Below are positions 7,399-16,147 of a DNA stretch of 64,000 bases, in pieces. Numbering within the stretch: the stretch's first letter is position 1; the number at the start of each line of letters is the position of its first letter. Origin of the DNA: Leptolyngbya subtilissima AS-A7 (GTDB taxonomy: Bacteria; Cyanobacteriota; Cyanobacteriia; Phormidesmidales; Phormidesmidaceae); assembly GCF_039962255.1 (NCBI RefSeq), contig NZ_JAMPKY010000010.1:62001-126000 (forward strand). The letters are read 5' to 3'. Below the pieces are notes generated by a model, which was not told the origin of the DNA, ran no database searches, and worked only from the letters and a program-made list of their open reading frames with translations. A program made the position numbers and the translations under genes.

Positions 7399-8394
7399 CT
7401 AGCGATCAATTTTGGGGTTGCCGTCAGTGTTGACATCCAGCTCTTCACGTCGGATCTCTTCCCGTGAGCGAATTAGTTCACGGTCGGTTTCTTTGCGGAC
7501 ATCCACTTCTTCGCGGACGAAAGCTTCTTTCTCGACGTTAACTTGCTCTTCGTAGACTTCCATGCGAGCCACTTCTTGGTTCTCAAAGACGTGGTCGGTG
7601 CCTACGGCGGGCTGGTCAACAACATCGCGTCTTTCGATCACAACGCGCTCTTTCTCGATCGGCTCAGAGACTTCAGCGGTTTGAGTTTCGATGCGCTTGC
7701 CCACGACTACTTCGCCCACTTTAGCGCGGCTGCGGTGAGCTACTAGGCGCTCTTCATACAGCCGTAGAGGACCGTGGTTGTCTTCTTCGCTTAGACCATA
7801 GATGCTAGGTTCGCGATCGTAGGTAGTAGGGGCTGGCTGGGCAACATCCTGACTAGCCATGGTCTCGCGGATCTTGTTGACTCCTTGAGTATTACCAACA
7901 GTGGTTTGAGTGCGCTGCTGATCTACTTCTAGGGGATTCATCCGGTCAGAATCCAAGGGATTCATGTTGGAGGCGTCATTAGGTGCAGCATAGGTGCTAC
8001 CTAGAAACTGTCGGCTAGAGCGGCCTTGAGCCAAGGGTCGATACTGACCTCTAACCTGCTCTTCGTAGCGTTCGTCTACGACGGTGTCGTCTTTGTATTC
8101 GGGTAGATTCTCAACTTGAGTTTTAGACAGGCCGTTCACATAGACGCGGCTCTTATCGTAGTCAAACCGGGCTACACCAACCGGGACCAAAACGTTTTTC
8201 CCAAAGATCCACGGGCCGGTGTCAACTACTAGGTAGCGGAAACGACCGGATTCGTCTACGAGCAGATCTTTGGCGGTGCCAACTTTGTCTTCGCCCTGGG
8301 CATAAACGGAGTAGGAATCAATACTTCCCATTTGTCCGTCGGCGAGAGTGTCTTGATAATTAGGGTAGTAATCTTTGAGATGATACAAAGCCAT
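7399..8394 (-). CDS. PRC-barrel and DUF2382 (YsnF/AvaK) protein
   Basis: A 331-residue protein. Residues about 1-105 form a PRC-barrel domain (TAKDLLVDESGRFRYLVVD, GKNVLVPVG, DYDKSRVYV). A linker with a short internal repeat (MNPLDSDR, MNPLEVDQ) follows. The DUF2382 domain runs from about 215 to 325 (LRLYEERLVAHRSRAKVGE, then repeated ERVVIE, EEQVNVEKEAFVREEV and RREELDV heptad-like units). This architecture is widespread in desiccation- or radiation-tolerant bacteria and is induced by stress. A strong ribosome site AGGAGG lies at 8401-8406, 7 bp before the ATG. No signal peptide. Confidence 0.88.
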   Translation of the reverse strand: MALYHLKDYYPNYQDTLADGQMGSIDSYSVYAQGEDKVGTAKDLLVDESGRFRYLVVDTGPWIFGKNVLVPVGVARFDYDKSRVYVNGLSKTQVENLPEYKDDTVVDERYEEQVRGQYRPLAQGRSSRQFLGSTYAAPNDASNMNPLDSDRMNPLEVDQQRTQTTVGNTQGVNKIRETMASQDVAQPAPTTYDREPSIYGLSEEDNHGPLRLYEERLVAHRSRAKVGEVVVGKRIETQTAEVSEPIEKERVVIERRDVVDQPAVGTDHVFENQEVARMEVYEEQVNVEKEAFVREEVDVRKETDRELIRSREEIRREELDVNTDGNPKIDR

Positions 8395-8801
8395 ATTTGA
8401 GTCCTCCTGAGACTTAACTTGTTGTCATGGTAGACCCCAGGTTGATTGGCCTTATCGGTCAATGGAAGGACGGTTGCGTTCTCAATAGGCATACATTTTT
8501 TGTTCCTAGTTTGACTCGTTTTGTAACGCTACGTCTCTATTTAGTGTTGTAGCTTTTGTGGTGGAACCGGGTATTGTTGTAATTAGAGTTGCATTGGGTT
8601 AGCTTCGTGGGTGGACTAACGGCTAACTCACTTCATTTAGGAGCCGAGCTTTTGGCAGCTGCGAGAGCAACAGCAGCCAAGATTCTTGCAGCTTTGGAAT
8701 CGTCTGCCGTGTCAGATCCTGCATTTTGGTTAAGGGCTTTTGTTTTGGGCTGGATCAAGCGGTAAGCTACTTAGTCCTTTCCTTAACTTCCAAAAACTAA
8801 G
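8395..8801 (+). other. 407-bp divergent intergenic region with a possible 52-codon reading frame
   Basis: The region separates the minus-strand PRC/DUF2382 gene from sulP. The minus-strand ribosome site is at 8401-8406. A plus-strand frame from GTG 8607 to TAA 8765 encodes 52 residues with plausible composition (GAELLAAARATAAKILAALE, then a WLRAFVLGWIKR tail), but it lacks a clear ribosome site, so I do not call it a gene. No other feature seen. Confidence 0.35.
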
Positions 8802-10514
8802 TTGACTGCAAAATCCAAGTATTCTCGTTTCTCTACCCTATTGCCCGGGCTAGCGCGCCTGCGCCATTACCCTACGGACTGGCTGCGCCAGGACAGTTTG
8901 GCGGGTATCACCGTGGCTGCCTACCTCATTCCCCAGTGCATGGCCTATGGGGAACTGGCGGGAGTTGGGCCAGTGCAGGGGTTATGGGCAATTTTGCCGG
9001 CGCTGCTGCTGTACACCCTGGTGGGCACGTCACCTCAGCTCTCGGTAGGGCCAGAGTCGAGCACGGCAGTAATGACGGCAGTAGCGATCGCCCCTCTGGC
9101 GGCAATCTCTGGCACGGACTATACCGTTTTGGCGTCTCTGCTGGCCTGCGCAGTGGGAGTGCTGTGCTTAGTAGGGTATGTAGCCCGTCTGGGCTTTTTA
9201 GCTGATTTGCTGTCAAAGCCGATTTTAATCGGCTACATGACTGGAGTTGCTGTCATTATGATCGCCGGACAGCTGGGCCGAGTGAGCGGTATACCGATTG
9301 AGGCCGAATCGGTGGTGGGGCAGCTGGCGGAATTTTGGAGTCACCTGGGTCAGGCTCACGGGCCAACGCTGGCGGTAGGGGGCTTTGTTCTGGTGTTTTT
9401 GTTTGCGGTGCAGGCTCGTTTTTCACAGCTACCTGGGCCGCTGCTGGCGGTGTTGCTGGCGACCGGCATGGTGGTGTTGCTCGGGCTGGAGCAGCAGGGG
9501 GTCAAAGTCGTAGGCGAAATTCCGGCGGGGCTACCTCGTTTTGTGGTGCCGTTGACCTCTCGTCAGGAGGCGCAACAAATTTTGACGGCAGCGGTGGGAA
9601 TTGCGATCGTCGGTTACTCAGACAATGTGCTGACCGCACGGGCGTTGGCGGCCCGCAACCACCAAAGCATCGACGCCAATCAGGAGCTGTTTGCCCTGGG
9701 AGTGGCCAATCTGGGCGGCGGGCTGATGCAGGGCTTTCCGGTGAGCAGCAGCGCTAGCCGTGCGGCCATTGGCGACTCTATGGGCAGCAAGAGCCAGGTG
9801 TATTCGCTAGCAGCCTTTGGGGTCGTGCTGGGAGTGCTGCTGTTTCTGCGACCGCTATTGGCGATGTTCCCGACGGCGGCACTGGGGGCCCTGGTGATTT
9901 TTGCCGCCACTAAACTAGTGGATATTCCCGAGTTTCTGAGGCTTAGGGCATTTCGCCAGGGCGATTTTGCCTTGGCGCTGGCAACTACGGTAGGGGTGTT
10001 GGCAACGGATTTGCTGGTGGGGGTGGCGATCGCCGTCGGCCTCTCTGTGATCGAACTCTTTGCCCGCATTGCCCGCCCCCACGACGCGGTTATGGGTAAG
10101 GTGCCTAACATCGCTGGACTGCATGATGTGACGGACTGGCCGGGGGCAACCACCATCCCGGGGCTGGTGATTTACCGCTATGATGCACCGCTGTTTTTTG
10201 CCAACGCTGGAAATTTACAGCGTCGCGCCCTGGCGGTGATCGAAGCTGAAGTCGCGCCAGTGGAGTGGTTTGTGATCAATACCGAGGCCATGGTCGGGAT
10301 CGACGTTACCGCCGCCGACATGCTGGTAGAACTGCACGAAACCCTAAAGCAGCAGGGCATTACCTTGGCCTTGGCGCGGGTTAAACAGGATCTTTACGTT
10401 CAGCTAAAGCGCTGTGGGCTGCTAGATTTGATCGGCACCGAGCACATCTTCTTTACGCTGCCGAGTGCGATCGAAGGGTTTCACCAGCGCGATCGCCCTA
10501 GTGAACATTCTTAA
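8802..10514 (+). CDS. SulP family anion transporter with STAS domain
   Basis: A 570-residue SulP/SLC26 protein. The N-terminal motif GITVAAYLIPQCMAYGELAG and SVGPESSTAVMTA are the family hallmarks; about 10-12 membrane spans fill residues 30-440, and a cytosolic STAS domain occupies about 455-560 (VIYRYDAPLFFANA, WFVINTEAMVGIDVTAADML). It probably exchanges or co-transports sulfate or a related anion across the plasma membrane. The sequence is closer to general SulP than to the cyanobacterial bicarbonate transporter BicA, judging by the N-terminal transport motif, but the substrate is not proven. The start is TTG 8802; no ATG lies close upstream. Confidence 0.9.
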   Translation: MTAKSKYSRFSTLLPGLARLRHYPTDWLRQDSLAGITVAAYLIPQCMAYGELAGVGPVQGLWAILPALLLYTLVGTSPQLSVGPESSTAVMTAVAIAPLAAISGTDYTVLASLLACAVGVLCLVGYVARLGFLADLLSKPILIGYMTGVAVIMIAGQLGRVSGIPIEAESVVGQLAEFWSHLGQAHGPTLAVGGFVLVFLFAVQARFSQLPGPLLAVLLATGMVVLLGLEQQGVKVVGEIPAGLPRFVVPLTSRQEAQQILTAAVGIAIVGYSDNVLTARALAARNHQSIDANQELFALGVANLGGGLMQGFPVSSSASRAAIGDSMGSKSQVYSLAAFGVVLGVLLFLRPLLAMFPTAALGALVIFAATKLVDIPEFLRLRAFRQGDFALALATTVGVLATDLLVGVAIAVGLSVIELFARIARPHDAVMGKVPNIAGLHDVTDWPGATTIPGLVIYRYDAPLFFANAGNLQRRALAVIEAEVAPVEWFVINTEAMVGIDVTAADMLVELHETLKQQGITLALARVKQDLYVQLKRCGLLDLIGTEHIFFTLPSAIEGFHQRDRPSEHS

Positions 10515-10518
10515 ACCT

Positions 10519-10554
10519 AAAAAGGAACCCAGGGTTTTTGCCAACCCTGGGTTC
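10519..10554 (-). terminator. Terminator between convergent sulP and M3 peptidase genes
   Basis: A perfect 12-bp stem GAACCCAGGGTT / AACCCTGGGTTC with a 6-base loop. On the minus strand it is followed by CTTTTTAGG, so it best serves the peptidase gene; on the plus strand there is no T-run. Confidence 0.8.
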
Positions 10555-10584
10555 TAGTCTATTGATCGAATTGAACGGTAGTCC

Positions 10585-12669
10585 CTAAGCGGCTACTAGA
10601 CCGCGATGGCGGAGCAGCGCCTGAGTGCTAGGTTCGCGCCCCCGGAAGGCTTTGAACACCTCCATCGGATGGCGACTGCCGCCCAGGGCAAGCACAGTGT
10701 CGCGGAAGCGGCGACCGGTGGCGGCGATCGCCCCCTCGTCGTTCAATCCCGCTTCTTCAAAGGCGGCAAAGGCGTCGGCGCTCAGCACCTCAGCCCAGAA
10801 GTAGCTGTAGTAGCCCGCTGCGTAGCCCCCCGCAAAGATATGGGTGAAGGCACAGAGAAAAGCATCTTCGGGCAGGGGCTTGAGAATAGAGGACTGCTCA
10901 GCGATGCGCTGGCTGACGGTGGTCACCGTTTCGCCGCTGCCGGGTCGGTAGCGGTGGTGCAGCTCAATGTCAGTCCAGCCAAACCGCACCTGGCGCAGAA
11001 TGGCGCTGCCGGTCATAAAGGTGCGAGCGGCAACAATCTTTTGATACAAGTCTTCGGGCAGGGGCGCACCGGTATCGACGTGGCGGGCCAGGGTGAGCAG
11101 GGTGTCGCGGTGGTAGCACCAGTTCTCCATAAACTGGCTGGGCAGCTCGACGGCGTCCCATTCCACATTGTTAATGCCTGCGGCTCCGGTGAAATCAACC
11201 TTGGTCAGCATGTGCTGGAGGCCATGGCCGAACTCGTGGAACAGGGTCTCCACATCGCGGAAGGTCATCAGACTGGGCTTGCCGTCTACTGGGGGAGCCT
11301 GGTTGCATACCAGGTAGGCCACAGGCAGCCGCACTTGGTCGTTGATCTTGCCCCGGTTGATGCAGTCATCCATCCAGGCGCCGCCGCGTTTTTCGGCGGG
11401 GCGGCTGTAGGGATCGAGGTAGAAGTGGGCGATCGGATCGCCGCCGCTATTTAATACCTGGAAGTAGCGTACGTCGGGGTGCCACACTGGAGCTTCGCCG
11501 TCGGCGGGGGCAATGGTGACATCAAAGATGCGGTGGGCCAGGGCAAACAGGCCGTCGAGCACCTGGGGCAGCGGGAAGTAGGGGCGCAGCTCTTCGTCGT
11601 TGAGGCCGTACTTTTCTTCGCGAATGCGCTCAGCCCAAAAGGCGGTGTCCCAGTGGGTGAGACTGTCGGCCTCGGCTGCCCCCTTAGACTGAGCAAAGGC
11701 TTTGAGTTCCTCCAGCTCCTTTACGGCAGTGTCGTAGCTGGCCACCCGCAGCTCGCCCATCAGCTTTTCGATCGCCTCGACAGACGGAGCCATTTTGCGG
11801 GCCAGGCTGAGGTCAGCGTAGGTGGCGTAGCCCAACAGGTTCGCCATTTCGTGGCGCAGCTCAAGAATTTTCTCAATGTTGGGGCTGTTGTCGAGATCGC
11901 CCTCGGAGGCGCGAGTGACAAAGGCACGGTAGAGCTGTTCGCGCAGGTCGCGGCGGCGGCTGTGCTGCATGAACGGACCGAAGCTGGGGTAATCCAGCGT
12001 GATTCGCCAGGGGCCCGCGGCGGCGGTGGCGCTTTCGTCGCCGGCATCGCGGGCGGCTTGGGCAGCCTGGGCCAGCAGGCTCGGGGGTAGCCCGTCGATA
12101 TCTTCAGGGGTGGTGAGGGTGAGGCTAAAGGCCTTGGTGGCGTCGAGCACGTTGTTGGAGAACTTGTTGGTGAGTTCGGCCAAGCTCTGCTGAATTTCGT
12201 TGAAGCGATCTTTTTCAGCGCCCTCTAGGCCCACCCCCGACAGCTCGGCTTCACGGATCGAGGACTCAACGATGCGCTGCTGGGCCGGGTCGAAGCTGGC
12301 CCACTGGTCGCTGGCGCGGAGCTGTTTGAAGGCTTCATAGATCGGCTTGCTCTGGCCCAGGCGGGTGGCGAACTGCACCAGGGGCGGCTGCACCGCCTCG
12401 TAGGCCGCGCGCAGCTCAGGGCTATTTTTTACCCCCATCAGGTGGCCGACAATGCCCCAGCTCCAGCCCAGGCGCTCTTCGATGCGGGTGAGGGGTTCCA
12501 CCAGGCCGTCCCAGGTGGGGGTAACCTGGGCCTCTAGGGTTTCTAGGGCGGCGGCGAGGTCGTCGAGCAGAGCGGTGATGCCCGGCACAATGTGGGCTGT
12601 GTCGATGCTGTCGAAGGGAGGTAGACCGGCACCAATCAGGAGGGGGTTTTGTAAGACGGTAGCTGTCAT
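10585..12669 (-). CDS. M3 family zinc metallopeptidase (oligopeptidase A-like)
   Basis: A 694-residue cytosolic oligopeptidase of the thimet/PrlC type. The zinc motif FHEFGHGLQH is near residue 478, with the third ligand Glu in the following NVEWDAVELPSQFMENW. The C-terminal HIFAGGYAAGYYSYFWAEVL block is also characteristic. It degrades short peptides, including cleaved transit or signal peptides. ATG 12669 (MTATVLQNPLLIGAG) is chosen; an in-frame extension of 34 codons upstream lacks similarity and contains its own GTC/Val-rich random composition. It converges with sulP and shares the terminator region. Confidence 0.94.
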   Translation of the reverse strand: MTATVLQNPLLIGAGLPPFDSIDTAHIVPGITALLDDLAAALETLEAQVTPTWDGLVEPLTRIEERLGWSWGIVGHLMGVKNSPELRAAYEAVQPPLVQFATRLGQSKPIYEAFKQLRASDQWASFDPAQQRIVESSIREAELSGVGLEGAEKDRFNEIQQSLAELTNKFSNNVLDATKAFSLTLTTPEDIDGLPPSLLAQAAQAARDAGDESATAAAGPWRITLDYPSFGPFMQHSRRRDLREQLYRAFVTRASEGDLDNSPNIEKILELRHEMANLLGYATYADLSLARKMAPSVEAIEKLMGELRVASYDTAVKELEELKAFAQSKGAAEADSLTHWDTAFWAERIREEKYGLNDEELRPYFPLPQVLDGLFALAHRIFDVTIAPADGEAPVWHPDVRYFQVLNSGGDPIAHFYLDPYSRPAEKRGGAWMDDCINRGKINDQVRLPVAYLVCNQAPPVDGKPSLMTFRDVETLFHEFGHGLQHMLTKVDFTGAAGINNVEWDAVELPSQFMENWCYHRDTLLTLARHVDTGAPLPEDLYQKIVAARTFMTGSAILRQVRFGWTDIELHHRYRPGSGETVTTVSQRIAEQSSILKPLPEDAFLCAFTHIFAGGYAAGYYSYFWAEVLSADAFAAFEEAGLNDEGAIAATGRRFRDTVLALGGSRHPMEVFKAFRGREPSTQALLRHRGLVAA

Positions 12670-12936
12670 AGTCGCAGAATCAATGGAGGTAGGAGGGACA
12701 AAAACGATAAAACTGACCAGGCCGGGCGATCCGCCCCAAAGCCCATAAGCCGTCGTTGAGACGGCAAACATTTTAGTAAGTAGTGGGCTTAGTCGAAGTC
12801 ATTATGAGTTTGCTTTATAGTGTATCTCAATTTGCTATGTGCCGCACTCTTTGAGGGGCAGGCTGTCAATTACCATAGCCTTTATTTGAGGACTGAGCCG
12901 ATTTCTGTCGAGGCCTGAGCCCTGTCTGAGGTGTTG

Positions 12937-13998
12937 ATGCTAAATAGCTCGTTTCGGCGGATTGTTACGGGGATTATCTTCTTCTCGCTGACGGTGGTGG
13001 GGGCAGTAATTGGCTACATGGTGGCGGGCTGGAACTTCCTCGACGCTATCTATATGGTAGTGATCACCATCTTTGGGGTGGGCTATGGGGAAGTGCAGCC
13101 CCTGACCTCACCGCCGCTCAAGGTATTTACGATTTTTGTGATTATCGCGGGAGCGCTGTCGGTGGCCTACATTGTGTCGGGCTTCGTGCAGATGATCACC
13201 GAAGGGGAAATTCATCGAGCCTTGAATGTAAAACGCATGACTAACGAGATTGCCAGCCTGGAAGACCACGTGATTATCTGTGGCTTTGGCCGCATTGGCC
13301 AGCTGGTGGCCCGCAAGCTAAAGCGCGATCGCCAGCCATTCATCATTATCGACAACGACTTGGAACGAGTGGCCTTAGCCAAGGAGCAGGGCTATTTAAT
13401 CTATCAGGGCAATGCCACCGACGAAGCCGCCTTGGAGGCAGCAGGCATTCTCCGGGCCAAGTCGCTGGCGACGGTGCTGCCCAACGACGCCGCCAACGTA
13501 TTCATTACCCTTACAGCACGGGACATGAACCCAGAGCTGATGATTTTGGCTCGGGGGGAAATGCCCTCCACTGAGAAAAAGCTGCGGCTGGCGGGGGCCA
13601 ACCACGTGGTGCTGCCCGCCAGCATTAGCGCCCTGCGGATGGCCCATCTAATTAGCCACCCATCAGCGGTGGACTTTTTGTCGCAGACCGATGGTCAGCA
13701 CGGGCTGAATGAGTTTTTGGCGGAGCTAGATATTCAGCTGAATGAGCTGATGATTGATGCCACCTCGCCGCTAATTGGTGGCACTATCGGCGACATTGAG
13801 GTCAAGGGCCAGGGCACGTTTATTACCGTGGCCTTGCGTCGGGCCGACGGTGAAGTGATTATTCACCCCAGCCGGGCTACCTATCTGGCCCTGGGCGACT
13901 CGATTATTTTGATGGGTCACCAGGGGGATATGCCTAACTTTGCCCAGCAGAACGCGATCAAGAAGGAGATGCGGTATCGAGGGGCGAGGCTGCGGTAG
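12937..13998 (+). CDS. Two-helix K+ channel with RCK (TrkA-N/TrkA-C) domains
   Basis: About 353 residues. TM1 (about 8-28), a pore helix and filter, and TM2 (about 65-90) are followed by an RCK domain with the NAD-type fold HVIICGFGRIGQLVARKL near residue 110 and a TrkA-C part from about 265. This is the MthK/GsuK layout: a ligand-gated potassium channel of the plasma membrane, often with four pore and eight RCK subunits. The filter reads GVGYGEV rather than the usual TVGYGD. ATG 12937 follows GAGG with 5-bp spacing; GTG 12931 two codons earlier is the alternative. Confidence 0.88.
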   Translation: MLNSSFRRIVTGIIFFSLTVVGAVIGYMVAGWNFLDAIYMVVITIFGVGYGEVQPLTSPPLKVFTIFVIIAGALSVAYIVSGFVQMITEGEIHRALNVKRMTNEIASLEDHVIICGFGRIGQLVARKLKRDRQPFIIIDNDLERVALAKEQGYLIYQGNATDEAALEAAGILRAKSLATVLPNDAANVFITLTARDMNPELMILARGEMPSTEKKLRLAGANHVVLPASISALRMAHLISHPSAVDFLSQTDGQHGLNEFLAELDIQLNELMIDATSPLIGGTIGDIEVKGQGTFITVALRRADGEVIIHPSRATYLALGDSIILMGHQGDMPNFAQQNAIKKEMRYRGARLR

Positions 13999-14009
13999 GG
14001 AGTGGATGG

Positions 14010-14070
14010 GTGAGGGGTGGATGGGTAAGGGGTGGGGGTGGATGGTGATTCTTTACTCCTTACCCCTCAC
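14010..14070. terminator. G-rich inverted repeat between convergent genes
   Basis: GTGAGGGGT (14010-14018) pairs with ACCCCTCAC (14062-14070), with an inner GTAAGGGGT/ACTCCTTAC pair that has one mismatch. The left arm is embedded in short tandem GTGGATGGGT-like units. It lies between the channel gene stop and the tail of the minus-strand Lin0512 gene and may end both transcripts, though no T-run is present. Confidence 0.4.
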
Positions 14071-14431
14071 TTTCAGGGATCGATACCGTTACTGCGGCGA
14101 TCGCAACATACATATCGTCGTTCTTATCGTCGAGTTCAGGGATGGCGCGCCCGGCTACTACCATACCGCCTTCCTTGAGTACCAAGGTCTTTTGGCCAAA
14201 GGGCAGCACCGCTAGCACCTCATCTTGCCGCACCTGATCGGGAAAGGGGACGGCAACCTGTACTTCAACCAGCATTTCGTTGGGGTGGCTGAGGCCAGCG
14301 ACTTCCCAGACGCCGGGGAGGGCGTTGTGGGCGATCGCATTGCGCACCGCCCGCGCTGCCGCCACGGTGGGGTCTTGGCCGTGCTGATCGACGCCCATAC
14401 CCATTTCAATAATCAGTCGCTTGTGGGCCAC
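14060..14431 (-). CDS. Lin0512-family conserved hypothetical protein
   Basis: A 123-residue protein matching the Lin0512 family: MAHKRLIIEMGMGVDQHGQD, an ARAVRNAIAHNALPG helix, then VEVQVAVPFPDQV and a late MYVAIAAVTV. Members occur in bacteria and fungi; the function is unknown, though the fold is thought to be a small alpha/beta sandwich. ATG 14431 fits the family N-terminus. It is convergent with the K+ channel gene and divergent from cyanophycinase. Confidence 0.85.
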   Translation of the reverse strand: MAHKRLIIEMGMGVDQHGQDPTVAAARAVRNAIAHNALPGVWEVAGLSHPNEMLVEVQVAVPFPDQVRQDEVLAVLPFGQKTLVLKEGGMVVAGRAIPELDDKNDDMYVAIAAVTVSIPESEG

Positions 14432-14656
14432 AACGCATCCTCAGAGGTGATTTAACACCCTTGATTTTAGGGGCTAGTGCCTATTTGGGGAGGTGGCTAG
14501 AGAGGGCGCGATCGCTCAAGCTCTCCTTTCTTAGCCGTCAAACGTTGCTTTTGTCAGCATTTGACCGCAGGTCTCAGCCGGTGGATATAGCACGACCAGC
14601 CCATCGATCTGGGATGCTGGGATTCTGTAACAACAGACACCTTAAGGAGAATCACC

Positions 14657-15460
14657 ATGGGTACCGAACAACAGCTAGGCGCGTTGGTTATTATTGGCGG
14701 CGCGGAAGATAAAGAAGGCGACTGCGTTGTCCTGCGAGAATTTGTCCGGGCCGCTGGTGGGGTTGACGCCGAGATTGCCGTGATGACGGCTGCCACCAGC
14801 CTGCCCGACGAAGTGGGCGATGATTACACTCGCGTGTTTGAGCGGCTGGGGGCCAAGCGAGTCGATGTGGTACACACCGACCGCCGAGAAGATTCTGAAC
14901 GCGAGGACAATTTAGAAAAAATCAAAGGGGCTACCGGCATCTTCTTTACCGGCGGTGATCAGTCTCGCATCGTTGAATATATCAAAGGCACCCCCCTCAA
15001 CGACGCAATTCAGCAACGCCGTCAGGAAGGGGCCGTGATTGGCGGCACCAGCGCCGGGGCCGCCATGATGCCCGACGAGATGATTATAGAGGGTGATTCG
15101 GTCTCAAACCCCAGCGTCGGTGCGGTAGAAATGGGCCCAGGCATGGGGTTCTTGCCCGGTATTGTGGTCGACCAGCACTTTGCTCAGCGGGGAAGACTAG
15201 GTCGGCTGCTGGCGGCCCTGGTGCTCCAACCCGCTGTCCTCGGCTTGGGCATCGATGAGAACACGGCTATCATCGTCACTGGCGATGAGTTTCAAGTCGT
15301 GGGGGCAGGCACCATCACCGTGGTCGATGAAACCACCGCCACCCACAACAACCTGGAAGGGTTGCTCAAGGATGAACCCATTGCCCTATGCGATGTCAAG
15401 TTGCACATTCTGCCCCATGGCTACCGCTACAACCTCAAGACCCACACCCCGATCGTGTAG
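14657..15460 (+). CDS. cphB: Cyanophycinase
   Basis: A 267-residue serine exopeptidase of clan PB(S)/S51 that releases beta-Asp-Arg dipeptides from cyanophycin, the Asp/Arg nitrogen store. GGAEDKEGDC near residue 14 and VIGGTSAGAAMMPDE, with the catalytic Ser near residue 130, are characteristic, as is IVVDQHFAQRGRLGRLL. The length is normal. AAGGAG at 14644-14649 is placed ideally before ATG 14657. In most cyanobacteria cphA (cyanophycin synthetase) follows; here the next stretch is instead a decayed NhaC-type gene. Confidence 0.95.
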   Translation: MGTEQQLGALVIIGGAEDKEGDCVVLREFVRAAGGVDAEIAVMTAATSLPDEVGDDYTRVFERLGAKRVDVVHTDRREDSEREDNLEKIKGATGIFFTGGDQSRIVEYIKGTPLNDAIQQRRQEGAVIGGTSAGAAMMPDEMIIEGDSVSNPSVGAVEMGPGMGFLPGIVVDQHFAQRGRLGRLLAALVLQPAVLGLGIDENTAIIVTGDEFQVVGAGTITVVDETTATHNNLEGLLKDEPIALCDVKLHILPHGYRYNLKTHTPIV

Positions 15461-15515
15461 TTATTCAAACCATCTGTGGCCTAGCCCTCTGACGGTTCGC
15501 GCGCCCTACGCCCCC

Positions 15516-16097
15516 TCCTTCGTGGATGCCATTATTCCCCTGGTCGTACTGAGGGGCGGAGCGGTTACTCTCTTTGGGCTGGCAGCTATTGATGGCCCAG
15601 CGCAGGCTTAGTGGAACTTTGGCACTGCCGATGGCGATCGCCTGATTTCTTGTGACGGCATAGACAGCATGCTCTACACCCTGTGGACTATGATTGGGGC
15701 CATGACTTTTGGCGCCATCATGGAAAAGTTTGGCATGCTGACCAAGCTGATTAACCCAGTGCTGCTGCGGGCGCGCTCCCAGGGCAAGCTATTTGCGGGT
15801 GACCAGTACACTGCCCTGGTGCTGCCCCTCCACGTGTCTCGGATCGAGTTTCAACGGGGGTCGCAGCCCCAAAATCTGTCGTGTCTGACCGCCGATGCGG
15901 GTACTGTTACCTCAGCCCTGACGTGGAATTCTTGCAGTGCGTTCATGGCGGTAACGCTGGAAGTCTCTACATTTCTGTGTTTTCCCTTTGCGGTTTTTAA
16001 CATCGCCAGCCCCATTCTGTCGCTGCTCTATGGCATTACGGGCTTCAAAATTGATAAGCTGCTCACCGCCTTTGGCTCTACCGCTGAGGCGCTTTAG
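15516..16097 (+). pseudogene. Decayed NhaC-family Na+/H+ antiporter gene
   Basis: One frame carries fragments of an NhaC-type antiporter in order. An N-terminal piece (FVDAIIPLVVL) runs to an in-frame TAG at 15609-15611. A C-terminal part follows: DGIDSMLYTLWTMIGAMTFG, MEKFGMLTKLINPVLLRARS, then ADQ-like GDQYTALVLP, ALTWNSCSAFMAVTLEV, FPFAVFNIASPILSLLYGI. Several hundred codons of the transporter middle are absent at about 15612-15665, and about 15 codons appear missing at the SQGKL/FAGDQ junction. No translation product could be a working transporter. The remainder from ATG 15669 is an open frame of 142 codons and may be annotated as a gene. Confidence 0.75.
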
Positions 16098-16147
16098 GCT
16101 AGGGCAGTTACGCAACCGCTGGTGTCCATAAACTCCGCTAAGCCACT

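Noticed and set aside
10606..12090. Long plus-strand frames inside the M3 peptidase gene
   Set aside because: They are antisense shadows of a clearly conserved gene with HEFGH; GC-rich DNA gives long opposite frames.
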